A stretch of DNA of 64,000 bases, taken from contig JARLIO010000034.1 of NCBI GenBank assembly GCA_031291675.1, positions 496,001-560,000 of the forward strand, given 5' to 3'. A program made the translations under genes and the position numbers. Every line of letters starts with the position of its first letter. Within the stretch, counting starts at the first letter, position 1. Positions 53,039 to 62,381 of the stretch are shown in pieces. The notes under the pieces were generated by a model. It ran no database searches, was not told where the DNA came from, and worked only from the letters and a program-made list of their open reading frames with translations. The stretch is from Azospirillaceae bacterium. Lineage in GTDB: Bacteria; Pseudomonadota; Alphaproteobacteria; Azospirillales; Azospirillaceae.

Positions 53039-54046
53039 TCAGGCCGGCGGGATCCGCCCGCGCCGCCGGGCCAACGGATGCGTCGCCATGGCCTGCTTCA
53101 GCCTTTCGCTGACGACATGGGTGTAGATCTGGGTCGTCGCGATATCGGCATGCCCCAACATCTTCTGGACACTGCGCAGATCGGCGCCGTGGTCGAGCAG
53201 GTGGGTGGCAAATGCATGGCGCAGCACATGGGGGCTGACCCGCGCAGGGTCGAGGCCGGCTTCGATCGACAGTTCCTTCAGGATCTGCGCGAAACGCTGA
53301 CGGGTCAGGTGGCCGTCAACCGAAACCCTTGATGGAAACAAATAGCCCGCCTGGCGGCTCTCGCGTCCGGGCACCAGGAACGCCGAACGAATCGCGAGAT
53401 AGGCACGCAACCCGAGCCGCGCCGGTTCCGACAGCGGAACCATACGCTCCTTGCCGCCCTTGCCCCGGACGATCAGATAGCGGCCGTCGCGGGCGATCGC
53501 GCTGAGCGGCAGGCCGACCAGTTCCGATACCCGCAAACCGGTTGCGTACAGCACTTCCAGCAGCGCCACGAGGCGAATGCCGTCGGGTCCATCGCGGCGC
53601 TGGGTCGCGGTGATCAGCGCGTCGACTTCGGCTTCGCTGAGAAGCTTTGGCAGGGAAAGACCTTGTCTCGGGCTGTCAAGCACGCTGGTGGGATCATCGT
53701 CCCGATAGCCCTCGGAGCACTGGAACCGATAAAACTGCCGGAGCGCGGACAACCGCCGCGCAATCGTCCGCACCGCCGCCCGTAACTGCGCCGTCAGAAA
53801 TTCCAGATAGGCCCGCAGATCGTCGCTGACCGCGGCGTCGAGGCTGGTGCCGCGACACGTCAGAAACGCCGCGACATCGGCCAGGTCCCGTTCATAGGCC
53901 TGGCGGGTGTTCGCCGCCGCCCCTCGTTCCGCGGTCAGCATATCAAGAAAGGCCCCGACCCGCGGCGACGGCAGGATACGGGCCTTCGGTGGCCGCCCCG
54001 CCTTGACCCGGCCCCCCCTGGCCCCGGTCGACGCCGCCCCCGTCAT
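53039..54046 (-). CDS. xerD: Site-specific tyrosine recombinase XerD
   Basis: A 335-residue tyrosine recombinase that, with XerC, resolves chromosome dimers at dif. The catalytic residues are all visible: Arg in ATGLRVSELVGL, Lys in GKGGKERMVPL, His-x-x-Arg in SPHVLRHAFATHLL, His in LGHADIATTQ and Tyr in IYTHV. The N-terminal SAM-like core-binding domain starts near residue 27. The ATG at 54046 is preceded by an alternative start at 54085 that overlaps the upstream gene. It lies in the xerD-aroK-aroB block; no integrase-linked mobile element is visible, so this is the housekeeping copy. Confidence 0.93.
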   Translation of the reverse strand: MTGAASTGARGGRVKAGRPPKARILPSPRVGAFLDMLTAERGAAANTRQAYERDLADVAAFLTCRGTSLDAAVSDDLRAYLEFLTAQLRAAVRTIARRLSALRQFYRFQCSEGYRDDDPTSVLDSPRQGLSLPKLLSEAEVDALITATQRRDGPDGIRLVALLEVLYATGLRVSELVGLPLSAIARDGRYLIVRGKGGKERMVPLSEPARLGLRAYLAIRSAFLVPGRESRQAGYLFPSRVSVDGHLTRQRFAQILKELSIEAGLDPARVSPHVLRHAFATHLLDHGADLRSVQKMLGHADIATTQIYTHVVSERLKQAMATHPLARRRGRIPPA

Positions 54047-54056
54047 CGCTCCCCCG

Positions 54057-56060
54057 TCATCGTCCGGTATCCGGAGCCGGATCAAGGACCGTCAACGCGG
54101 CTTCGCGGGCCAGAGCCCGGGCGTCGGCGAGCAAGCCGCTGCGGCGCAGCAGCGACACCGCCGCTTCATTCAGCGCCGCCGGAGCCTGCCACGGTGGCGT
54201 GTTGCCGTACATCGCCACGGTCGCCAACGCGACCACGGCACTGTCACCGGCCATGGCGGCATGATCGGCGAAATGCCACAAGGCCGGCGACGGTTCCGGA
54301 ACCGGCCGCGACACCGTTGCCGCCGGTTCCACCAGGCGCTCCCAGATTGAATCGGGTGCCGGCTCCCCCAGCGCCGCCATGACCGCGAGGATCCCGGCCG
54401 CGCGCTCATGATCCGGCTCGGCGTCAATCCAGGCGCCAACGCCCGGCAGCACGTCATAGGGATCCAGGTCAGGAGCGGTCAGTGCCGCCAGCGGCCACAG
54501 CCGGACCGCCGCTTTGCGCGCCGTCGCGTCCGCTGCGGTCCGTGCCCGGACATACCAGGGATCAGCAACCCGCCACCGCCCGGCCACCAATCCCAGGGCA
54601 CTCGCGGCAACCGGCGCGGTCTCGACCACCGGAGCCACTACATTCGGTGGCGGTGGCGCCGCCGCGGTCGGGGCTTCCCCAATATTGGGGACTGCCGGGG
54701 GCGGCGCGTGCGCCACGTCCGCAGCGGCCACCAGGGCCGGATTATCCAACGGCAGATCGTCCAGGGCCCGGGCCAGCAAGGTGCCCGCCGGACCCACCAA
54801 TGCCGCGGTATCGAACAGGCGGAACGCCAACGGCAACATCAACCCGCGCGCAACGCCTTTCGCCTGCGCCAGGTCATGCTGGAACACGGCGCGGGCATGG
54901 GACGAGGGAGGGACCTCCTTCAGATTGCCCGCCGGGATCTCCGCGGCCGCGGCGTAAACCTTGGCCAGTTCGTCCGCATCCAGGCTGCCGAGCACCGCGG
55001 CCCGCTCACCCGCGGCCGCGCGAACCAGGGCCAGCGTGCCCGGACTCAAGGCAATCGCCCGCAGCATCACCGGGTCGCGCACCGCGGGCAGAGCATCGAC
55101 CGGCACCGGCTGATGCGCCAACAGCAGCAACGCCAGATCGATCGGCAGGGGTGCTGGCATCGTCGTGATCTTGCCGGGACCGCCCTGCAGCGCGTCGACC
55201 AGCGTGAAGAACGCCGGATCGTCGAGCCCCTGATCATGCAGCGTCGCAACGCCCTGTACCGCCGTCGCCGTCTGGCCATTGGCAAGCTGACAGAACACCA
55301 GCCGCTGCACCCAGCCCGAGCCGGTGAAGTGCTGGACCAGGTCCGGCATCCGCGCACAGGGCTCGTCCTTCTGCCCGGCCAGGATGAGGGTGTCGGCCCA
55401 GGTCGCGGCGGCGCTCTCATCGCTGAGCAGCGCGGGTTCGGCGGCAACAACAGCCGCCACACCGGCGAAATCGCCAAGGGCTGCCAGATGGGCAACCTTG
55501 AGGGGCGCCAGCGGGTGCCCGTCGGCGCCGTTTCCCACGATTGGCACCCGAAGCAGGCGACGGGCCAACCGGCGCAGGGCCGGCGACTCCAATCCCGTGG
55601 GCAAACCCCGCCACAGCCGCGCGGCGGCGTCCGAAACCGGCGCCGTCGGATCGCCGCCCCAGGCCAGGGTGACCGTCGACGCCAGTGGCGCCGGGAGCAA
55701 CGACAGGGGCTGTCCCGGCACCGGCTCCCCCGAACCCAAAGACGCGGGAGCCGAAGACGCCGGGCTTGAGGAACCCGGTTTCGCGGTATCCGGAATCAAG
55801 GACCTCGGCGGCCGGGGGCCGGGGATCGGGACAACCGGGGCCGGAGCGACGGGGCCCGGAAATATCGGGTCCGGAGAAACGGCGGCGGCCGGCGGCACCA
55901 GGGACAGCGGTGCCACCGCCGCCGGGGTGGTCGGCATCGGCACCGGGTTGGTTTGTGCCAATGCCGGAAATCCCGCAAGGCACAAGCCCACGGCCGTCGC
56001 GACGACGCGACGCCGACGACCCTGGCCGCGGAGCGAACGATTATTTGGGCAGACGGTCAT
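54057..56060 (-). CDS. Large exported protein of unknown function, Pro/Ala-rich
   Basis: A 667-residue protein. A basic stretch and hydrophobic segment (about 17-35, ending at ALA) form a signal peptide. Residues 36-130 are a low-complexity Pro/Ala/Val region. The rest is an Ala- and Leu-rich helical region of repeat-like character, with a second Pro-rich interruption near 490-520. I do not recognise a domain; it could be a TPR- or HEAT-like scaffold. It overlaps the preceding 46-residue gene by 20 bases and precedes xerD by 10, in a block conserved in related bacteria as far as I recall. Confidence 0.75.
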   Translation of the reverse strand: MTVCPNNRSLRGQGRRRRVVATAVGLCLAGFPALAQTNPVPMPTTPAAVAPLSLVPPAAAVSPDPIFPGPVAPAPVVPIPGPRPPRSLIPDTAKPGSSSPASSAPASLGSGEPVPGQPLSLLPAPLASTVTLAWGGDPTAPVSDAAARLWRGLPTGLESPALRRLARRLLRVPIVGNGADGHPLAPLKVAHLAALGDFAGVAAVVAAEPALLSDESAAATWADTLILAGQKDEPCARMPDLVQHFTGSGWVQRLVFCQLANGQTATAVQGVATLHDQGLDDPAFFTLVDALQGGPGKITTMPAPLPIDLALLLLAHQPVPVDALPAVRDPVMLRAIALSPGTLALVRAAAGERAAVLGSLDADELAKVYAAAAEIPAGNLKEVPPSSHARAVFQHDLAQAKGVARGLMLPLAFRLFDTAALVGPAGTLLARALDDLPLDNPALVAAADVAHAPPPAVPNIGEAPTAAAPPPPNVVAPVVETAPVAASALGLVAGRWRVADPWYVRARTAADATARKAAVRLWPLAALTAPDLDPYDVLPGVGAWIDAEPDHERAAGILAVMAALGEPAPDSIWERLVEPAATVSRPVPEPSPALWHFADHAAMAGDSAVVALATVAMYGNTPPWQAPAALNEAAVSLLRRSGLLADARALAREAALTVLDPAPDTGR

Positions 56061-56181
56061 CCGGGATCGGCTTCTCGATTTGTCGGGTCGGTGCCGGGAT
56101 GTCCCAGGTGGCCAGGAAGATGGCTCCCCCCACCAGGACGATCAGGATCGCGGCAAAAATCAGGGTAACGAGACGGGTCAT
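56041..56181 (-). CDS. 46-residue membrane protein overlapping the 667-residue gene
   Basis: A small protein with a single membrane helix (TLIFAAILIVLVGGAIFLAT, residues 6-25) and a polar tail that begins WDIPAPTRQIEKPIPDDRLP. The start ATG (56181) opens the frame and the stop TAA (56043) lies 17 bases inside the next gene, so translation is coupled. Proteins with this helix and tail pattern occur beside aroK in other alphaproteobacteria, by my recollection. It would anchor in the inner membrane with the tail outside, and could partner the exported protein encoded next. Confidence 0.7.
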   Translation of the reverse strand: MTRLVTLIFAAILIVLVGGAIFLATWDIPAPTRQIEKPIPDDRLPK

Positions 56182-56374
56182 AACGTCTGCTTCATCTGTT
56201 GGGACCGCAGGGTGCGACTGGTCGTAAGATAGGTAGCGGTTAACGACAAGGCACGGAGTCGAAAGAATATGCTATGGATTATTGACCCCCCGCGGATGAT
56301 GCTGCCGGTCACGGCGTGCGACGCCGCTTCCAGCTTGCCAAGCCGCGAGGCACTCTAGTACCCCGATTGAGCCC

Positions 56375-57115
56375 ATGCAACCAAGCCTCCAGATCAACCT
56401 TGCGACAGCTGCCATGAATGCCGTCAACGATCCGGGATCACCCTGGCCGGCCGCCACCTGGCCGGACTCCCCCCGCGGGGCTGTCCCCTCTCCCGCCGTG
56501 CCGAATACCGCTGCCAGACCGAAAATCCCCGGACTGACAAAAACGATTGTGCTGGTCGGTCTGATGGGGTGCGGCAAGACCAGCATCGGGCGCCGTCTGG
56601 CCACGGTGCTGCAACTGCCGTTCCGTGACGCCGACAACGAGATTGAATCGGCCGCCGGCTGCACCGTCGAAGAGATCTTTCAGCGCTATGGCGAGGCCGG
56701 CTTCCGCGATGGTGAGCGCCGCGTCATCGCCCGGCTTCTCGACGAACCGGTCCATGTCCTGGCAACCGGTGGGGGCGCCTATATCGACACCGAGACGCGA
56801 CGCCTGATCCGAGCGCGCGGACTATCGGTATGGTTGCACGCCGATCTCGATCTGCTGCTGGCCCGGACCGCACGGCGCAACAATCGTCCCTTGTTGAAAC
56901 AGGGCGATCCGCGTGACATTCTCGAGCGGTTGATCAAGGTTCGCAACCCGATCTATGCCGAAGCCGACCTGATCGTCGAAAGCGACGACAGCCCGCCCGA
57001 GGAAACCCTGGACCGGGTCGTCGCCGCCCTGCATCAGCATTGGAGCGCTGTCGCCTCACAGCAGGCCGGGGTGACGACCGCCGAGGCCGTCACCGCCAAG
57101 GAAATCCCACGATGA
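56375..57115 (+). CDS. aroK: Shikimate kinase
   Basis: AroK phosphorylates shikimate at the 3-hydroxyl in aromatic amino acid synthesis. The protein is 246 residues from the first ATG, about 55 residues longer than the usual kinase at the N-terminus. The P-loop GLMGCGKTSIGRRLA is near residue 62, DADNEIE near 86, FRDGERRVI near 109 and ATGGGAYID near 129. A second ATG at 56414 would shorten the extra head; the true start is unclear, and the head has no domain. The gene ends with four bases overlapping aroB, so the pair is coupled. Confidence 0.93.
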   Translation: MQPSLQINLATAAMNAVNDPGSPWPAATWPDSPRGAVPSPAVPNTAARPKIPGLTKTIVLVGLMGCGKTSIGRRLATVLQLPFRDADNEIESAAGCTVEEIFQRYGEAGFRDGERRVIARLLDEPVHVLATGGGAYIDTETRRLIRARGLSVWLHADLDLLLARTARRNNRPLLKQGDPRDILERLIKVRNPIYAEADLIVESDDSPPEETLDRVVAALHQHWSAVASQQAGVTTAEAVTAKEIPR

Positions 57116-58257
57116 TCGAAACCATTACCGTCGACCTGGGGCCCCGCAGCTACGACATCATCGTCGGCACCGACGTCCTGGCCGCAGCGGGGTCCCGTCT
57201 GGCACGCCTGCTGCCCGGGCGCCCCCTGATCGTGATCAGCGACAGCACCGTCGCGGAACTGCATCTGTCGACGCTCCTGTCATCCCTGGCGGCGGCGGGA
57301 ATCGCCGAGGCGACGCCGGTGATCCTGCCCCCGGGTGAATCCACCAAGGATTTTGCTCATCTCGAACTGTTGCTGGAAACCCTGCTGGAACGCGGCATCG
57401 ACCGACGCACCGTGCTGGTGGCCCTGGGCGGTGGCGTGATTGGCGACATTGTCGGCTTTGCTGCGGCCATCGCCTTGCGCGGCATCGATTTCGTTCAGGT
57501 GCCAACGACCCTGCTGGCCCAGGTCGACAGCGCCGTCGGCGGCAAGACGGCGATCGACAGCCGCCATGGCAAGAACCTGATCGGCGCCTTCCACCAGCCC
57601 CTGCTGGTCCTTACCGATATCGCAACCCTGGATACTTTGCCGATCCGCCAGCGCCGCGCCGGCTATGCCGAGGTCGCCAAATACGGCTTGCTGGGGGATG
57701 CCGATTTCTTTTCGTGGCTCGAGGCCGAAGGACCGGCGCTGTGCGCCGATGCCCCCGCGGCACCGGCGGCGCGCGACGCCGCTCGCGCGGCGCGGCACCG
57801 GGCAATCGTGCAGAGCTGCCGCATGAAGGCGGCGATCGTCGCGGCCGATGAACGCGAATCGGGCGACCGGGCCTTGCTGAATCTGGGCCATACCTTCGGC
57901 CATGCCCTGGAAGCGGAGGCCGGATTTGGCGATGTGCTGCTCCATGGCGAGGGCGTGGCGCTGGGCATGGTGCTGGCGTTTGAATTGTCTGCCGATCTCG
58001 GTCTGTGCGCCGCCGGCGATGTCGAGCGCGTCCGTCGCCACCTCGCGGCGATCGGTCTGCCAACGCGGATCGCCGACCTGCCGGTGGCGCGGGACTGGAC
58101 GCCGGACGGGCTGATCCGGCCGATGGCCAAGGACAAGAAGGCCTATGACCGCCAGCCGCGTTTCGTTCTGACCCGCGGGATCGGCCGTGCCTTCATGATG
58201 CACGACGTCCCGATCGACGCGGTGCGCGCCGTGCTGGCGCGGTCTCTGGCACGATGA
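57112..58257 (+). CDS. aroB: 3-dehydroquinate synthase
   Basis: AroB converts DAHP to 3-dehydroquinate using NAD and a divalent metal. The 381-residue protein has GGGVIGDIVGFAAAI near residue 104, TTLLAQVDSAVGGKTAI near 130, and the metal-binding His in NLGHTFGHALE near 260 and LHGEGVALGM. The start overlaps the aroK stop (ATGA). Its end is followed by a CorC-like gene after 108 bp. Confidence 0.96.
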   Translation: MIETITVDLGPRSYDIIVGTDVLAAAGSRLARLLPGRPLIVISDSTVAELHLSTLLSSLAAAGIAEATPVILPPGESTKDFAHLELLLETLLERGIDRRTVLVALGGGVIGDIVGFAAAIALRGIDFVQVPTTLLAQVDSAVGGKTAIDSRHGKNLIGAFHQPLLVLTDIATLDTLPIRQRRAGYAEVAKYGLLGDADFFSWLEAEGPALCADAPAAPAARDAARAARHRAIVQSCRMKAAIVAADERESGDRALLNLGHTFGHALEAEAGFGDVLLHGEGVALGMVLAFELSADLGLCAAGDVERVRRHLAAIGLPTRIADLPVARDWTPDGLIRPMAKDKKAYDRQPRFVLTRGIGRAFMMHDVPIDAVRAVLARSLAR

Positions 58258-58365
58258 AACCGCGACAGGCACGATCCGCGGAAACCCGCCGCAGCCCCGT
58301 CCCGGCCGGACCGCGGGGCGCGGCGAGCGCCATTCTTCTGCGCTGAGGTCGGGAACCGCACACTC

Positions 58366-59709
58366 ATGGATTGGACAAAGCTCGATTTTGCTTTCTGGCT
58401 GTCTGGCGGGATGGTCTTTGTGCTCGTGGCCCTGTCGGCGTTCTTTTCCGGATCCGAGACCGCGGTCACGGCCGCGTCGCGCGCCCGCCTGCACCAGATG
58501 GAGCAGGAGGGCAACGCCCGCGCCCGCATCCTCAACCGGCTGCGCAGCCGCAAGGAGCGCGTCATTGGCGCCCTTTTGCTCGGCAACACCCTGGTCAATA
58601 TCCTGGCCTCATCGCTGGCGACCAGCGCGCTGATCCGGCTGGTCGGCGCCGCCGGTGTCGCCTACGCCACGCTGGCGATGACCATCGTGATCCTGATTTT
58701 CGCCGAGGTTCTGCCGAAAACCTACGCGCTCAATTATGCCGATCGGGTCGCCCTGGCCGTGGCCCCGACCCTCAGCCGCCTGATGGTGGTCCTGGCGCCG
58801 GCCATCGTTGCGATCGAAACCGTGGTCGCGTGGCTGCTGCGCTGCTTCGGCGCCGACATCCACAATCTGGCGGTCGCCCCCTCCGACGAGGAGTTGCGCG
58901 GCGCCATCGAGCTGCATCGCGGTGCCGACGAGGAGATCCGCCACGAACGCGCGATGCTGCGTTCGATCCTCGACCTGACCGATGTCGAGGTCAGCGAGAT
59001 CATGACCCACCGCCGCAGTCTGGTCATGATCGATATCGACCAGACGCCCGCGGCGATTCTGGCCGAGGTCCTCGACAGCCCGTTCACCCGGTTGCCGCTG
59101 TGGCAGGGCCAGCCCGACAATATCGTCGGCGTGGTGCACGCCAAGGCGTTGCTGCGCGAGGTCAACGCCCGGGGCGGCAAGGTCGAGGATCTCGACGTGC
59201 TGTCGATCGCCGCCAAGCCCTGGTTCATCCCCGACACGGCAACGCTGTTCGATCAGTTGCAGGAATTTCGTCGCCGACGCGAGCATTTCGCGCTGGTTGT
59301 CGACGAATATGGCAGCCTGATGGGCGTGGTCACGCTGGAAGACATTCTGGAGGAAATCGTCGGCGACATCGCCGATGAACACGACGTCACCGTCCTTGGC
59401 GTGCGCCCCCAGGCCAATGGCAGTTTCATCGTCGACGGCTCGGTCACGCTGCGCGATCTCAACCGCGAATTCGAATGGCGCCTTCCCGATGATCACGCTT
59501 CGACGATCGCCGGCCTGGTGCTGTACGAGGCGCGACGGATCCCCGAGGTTGGCCAGATCTTCACCTTTTACGGCTTCCGGTTCGAGGTGCTGCGTCGTCA
59601 GCGGCACCAGATCACCGGCTTGCGGATCACACCACCCCCGGAATTCTTGTCGATCCCGCCGATCGTTCCGGCCCCTGCGACGCCGCCGCCCGCGGCGCCG
59701 CCCGCATAA
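58366..59709 (+). CDS. HlyC/CorC family CNNM-CBS membrane protein
   Basis: A 447-residue inner-membrane protein, a relative of CorC and YfjD proteins linked to magnesium or cobalt efflux. Residues about 10-165 form the CNNM (DUF21) domain with FFSGSETAVTAASRARL and FAEVLPKTYAL; a tandem CBS region follows (about 205-335, with FALVVDEYGSLMGVVTLEDI), then the CorC_HlyC C-terminal domain. The last 25 residues are a Pro/Ala-rich tail. The hemolysin name is historical. It is next to aroB and DUF2889, as in related genomes by recollection. Confidence 0.92.
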   Translation: MDWTKLDFAFWLSGGMVFVLVALSAFFSGSETAVTAASRARLHQMEQEGNARARILNRLRSRKERVIGALLLGNTLVNILASSLATSALIRLVGAAGVAYATLAMTIVILIFAEVLPKTYALNYADRVALAVAPTLSRLMVVLAPAIVAIETVVAWLLRCFGADIHNLAVAPSDEELRGAIELHRGADEEIRHERAMLRSILDLTDVEVSEIMTHRRSLVMIDIDQTPAAILAEVLDSPFTRLPLWQGQPDNIVGVVHAKALLREVNARGGKVEDLDVLSIAAKPWFIPDTATLFDQLQEFRRRREHFALVVDEYGSLMGVVTLEDILEEIVGDIADEHDVTVLGVRPQANGSFIVDGSVTLRDLNREFEWRLPDDHASTIAGLVLYEARRIPEVGQIFTFYGFRFEVLRRQRHQITGLRITPPPEFLSIPPIVPAPATPPPAAPPA

Positions 59710-59764
59710 ATTCCCGGATGGATCCCCCCCCGCCCCTTCGCGCCCCACCATGACGAGGTTCCCG

Positions 59765-60352
59765 ATGCCGCTCTCCGCGCCCGCCGCCCGTGATCATCTC
59801 CATACCCGAGTGGTGACCTGCCAGGGCTTCCGCCGCGCGGACGGCCTCTGGGACATCGAGGGCCATATCACCGACGTCAAGACCTACCTGTTCAACAACG
59901 AACATCGCGGCACGATCAGCCCCGGCGAACCGCTGCACGACATGTGGATCCGCCTGACGCTTGACGATGATTTCACGGTGCGGGCCATCGAAGCCGTCAC
60001 CGACGCCAGCCCCTTTGTCCCCTGCAGCACCATTACCCCGGTATTCCAGAAGCTGGTCGGGCTGCGCATCACCAAGGGCTGGACGCGCGCGGTCAAGGAG
60101 CGCCTGGGCGGCGTCCTGGGATGCACCCATCTGGTCGAACTGCTGGGGCCGGTTGCGACGACGGCCTTCCAGACACTTTATCCGATCCTGTCTCAGGAGC
60201 GCGCGGCGCGGGACCGCGAACATGGACGTGCCGGAAGCACCGCGAAACACCGTCCCGCGATCATCGACACCTGTCACGCCCTGGCCGCGGACGGGCCGAT
60301 CGTCGCCCGCTACTGGCCGCAATTTGCGACCGGCCCGCGCCCGCCACGCTGA
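59765..60352 (+). CDS. DUF2889 domain-containing protein
   Basis: A 195-residue cytosolic protein matching DUF2889 over its whole length: HLHTRVVTCQGFRRADGLWD near the start, GEPLHDMWIRLTLDDDF, TKGWTRAVKERLGGVLGCTH and LVELLGPVATTAFQTLYP. Members carry conserved Cys and His that look metal-binding, but no function is established. The ATG at 59765 has GAGG six bases ahead; an ATG at 59750 is possible but lacks a site. Confidence 0.9.
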   Translation: MPLSAPAARDHLHTRVVTCQGFRRADGLWDIEGHITDVKTYLFNNEHRGTISPGEPLHDMWIRLTLDDDFTVRAIEAVTDASPFVPCSTITPVFQKLVGLRITKGWTRAVKERLGGVLGCTHLVELLGPVATTAFQTLYPILSQERAARDREHGRAGSTAKHRPAIIDTCHALAADGPIVARYWPQFATGPRPPR

Positions 60353-60492
60353 CCGTCTCGGCCATCTCCGGCCGGCGTTTAAGACCAGCCCGGATCTCTG
60401 GCCCCGTAGAGGAATCGAGAACCACCATGAACAAGGGCGGCGGAACGCCACCCTTCGACACGAAGGCTGGCTTGTCCGCGCCGGGGTCCAGA

Positions 60493-61461
60493 TCAATCAA
60501 GTTCGGGCTCTGACCTTGGTCCGTCATGGCGTGATTTCCAAGCCGCAAGAGCCAACTCGATCTCGTCGAGGTCGTGAAAATACCGCACCCCGGCGATCCT
60601 GGGCGAACGTAACACCCCCTGGCCGCCGGCCCAGACCTCGACCGATGGGGCGAGTCGGCTGCTGAGGTCACGCAGGAATCGCGCGACGTCCCGTACCGGG
60701 TGAGCAATGCTGAATGACAGTCCGACAACATCAATGTGACAGGCATCGACCGCCGCGACGATTTCGGTGGCAGGGGTTTGCGCACCCAACCCGATGCAAT
60801 AGGCGCCATGCAGAGACAGCTCAGCATTCGCCATCAGCAGGCCCATCGTATGAATTTCTTCCGGTGGCGTTGACAGCAGAACACGGGGAGATCCCGACGG
60901 TTCCGTGACCGTACGGATGGCATCGCGCAGGATGCTGCTCACGATCTCAGTGAAAAGATGTTCCTCGAACACCCTGATCGTGCCGCGCAACCACGCTTCG
61001 CCCACCAGCGCGATACTAATAGAAACAGTTTCTCGCACGAACAGAGATAATCCAACCCGAAACAATCTCTGCCGAAACAGGCAGTCCAACCGTATCAGAT
61101 CGTGCCGGGACAAAGCGTCAAGCACCTGCTGCGAAAAATGCTCCGCGCTGGTCGCCGTCGCCTCTGGTGGCAAGAGCTGTCCACTCAGCTGTTCCAGCGC
61201 CGCCAGGTCCAGGCCGACGACCTTCCCCGGGCGCATCCCAGCGCCGAGCAGCCGGCGGATCAGGCGAAGACACACCACCTGTTCCACTGGATAGATGCGA
61301 TCACCATTTTTATCGCGTTTTGGTTGCGGAAAACCATAGCGGCTTTCCCATTTGCGGATGACCTCCCGGGTCAATCCGGTCTCGCTCTCCAACGCGGAGA
61401 TCGGCACCCACGCACCCTGGGCGGGGTGCAGCGGAAGGCCGGATGACACCGGGTCAGCCAT
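60493..61461 (-). CDS. MerR family regulator with cobalamin-binding domain (CarH-like)
   Basis: A 322-residue protein. The MerR winged helix occupies about residues 19-85 (REVIRKWESRYGFPQPKR, then GDRIYP). A four-helix cap and a B12-binding Rossmann domain follow (about 105-310). Both motifs that mark adenosylcobalamin photoreceptors of the CarH group are present: W157-x9-E167-H168, and E202-x-H204-x-x-G207. It could thus be a light-controlled repressor. No carotenoid or other photoprotective gene is adjacent. The start could also be the ATG at 61557, as no strong ribosome-binding site decides. A truncated copy of the gene lies at 63735-64000. Confidence 0.85.
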   Translation of the reverse strand: MADPVSSGLPLHPAQGAWVPISALESETGLTREVIRKWESRYGFPQPKRDKNGDRIYPVEQVVCLRLIRRLLGAGMRPGKVVGLDLAALEQLSGQLLPPEATATSAEHFSQQVLDALSRHDLIRLDCLFRQRLFRVGLSLFVRETVSISIALVGEAWLRGTIRVFEEHLFTEIVSSILRDAIRTVTEPSGSPRVLLSTPPEEIHTMGLLMANAELSLHGAYCIGLGAQTPATEIVAAVDACHIDVVGLSFSIAHPVRDVARFLRDLSSRLAPSVEVWAGGQGVLRSPRIAGVRYFHDLDEIELALAAWKSRHDGPRSEPELD

Positions 61462-61753
61462 CGGTCGGTTAGGTTCTTGAGACAAGCGAATCGTTCCTTC
61501 TTGGTGATAAGGCAACCGCGTGGGACCGACGGCACGCCGGATCAGATCCCCGCGCATCCACCGATTGTTGAATTTGTCCTGGACAATTGCGGAGAAATTG
61601 CCAAATATGCGAAATAGTCTTCATTTTGTCCGGCCAGACAAACAGCTCAGGGTGTGTAGCATCCCGCATGTAATTCATCTGCTGATTGAAATAAATCGAT
61701 GTGACCTCAACCAAACGGCGCTCCAACCTTCGAGGCTAAATGGAGAGCGAGAC

Positions 61754-62287
61754 ATGGTCATGAATATCTTCGGAAGGTGGGCTTCCGCTCGGTTGGCCGC
61801 GATAGACGAATCCGCGGCTTTGATCGAATTCGCGTTAGACGGCACGATCATTACAGCCAATCAGAACTTTCTGAACGCCATGGGGTATCGCCTTGACGCG
61901 ATCAAAGGCCAGAATCACGGCCTGTTCGTCGATCCGGCCTGTCGCGACAGTGATGACGATCGCCGGTTATGGCGAAAACGGCGCCGTGGCGAATTCGCCG
62001 TGATGGAATACAAGCGAACCGGCAAGGGCGACAAACAGGTTTCGCTTGAGGCGTCTTACAATCCCCGCCTCGGGCCGGGAAGCAAACCTACGGTGTGGTC
62101 GAGATTTCCACCAATATTTCACGGAAAAATGTTGAATCGGTCGAGCTTTCGGGAAATATCAGAGGCTATTGTCCGGTCACAGGCGAACATTCAATTCGAG
62201 ATGGCCGGGACGATTATCACCGCCAACAAACATTTCCTCGACACCCCTCCTTATCGCCTGGACGAAACAAAAGGCAATCATGGATAG
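61754..62287 (+). pseudogene. Degenerate tandem-PAS protein with compensating frameshifts
   Basis: The 177-codon frame opens with a PAS domain of the aerotaxis/chemoreceptor type: IEFALDGTIITANQNFL, AMGYRLDAIKGQNHGLFVDP and SLEASYNPRLGP. At about 62088 it loses one base: the adjacent frame continues with VVEISTNISRKN, the expected PAS end. Near 62155 one extra base returns to the first frame, giving EAIVRSQANIQFEMAGTIIT, the start of a second PAS. It then stops within that domain at KGNHG. About twenty residues between the two lesions are out of frame. No kinase, cyclase or methyl-accepting domain remains. Local DNA is AT-richer than the backbone. Confidence 0.8.
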
Positions 62288-62381
62288 ATATGTGACAGCG
62301 CCGGGATGGTGACTTCGTTCTTTCATCGGGCGCGACTAATAATAGCGATTCAGAACTTTAGACTATATTGAAGGATCGCAA

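Noticed and set aside
54408-55769. 453-codon plus-strand frame antisense to the 667-residue exported protein
   Set aside because: Arg/Gln/Gly-rich shadow without start signals. The minus-strand frame has a signal peptide and is coupled to its neighbours.
60427-60513. 28-codon plus-strand frame starting MNKGGGTPPFD with AGAGGA upstream
   Set aside because: It overlaps the 3' end of the MerR gene, is very short and matches nothing I recognise. The ribosome-binding site is too far from the ATG.
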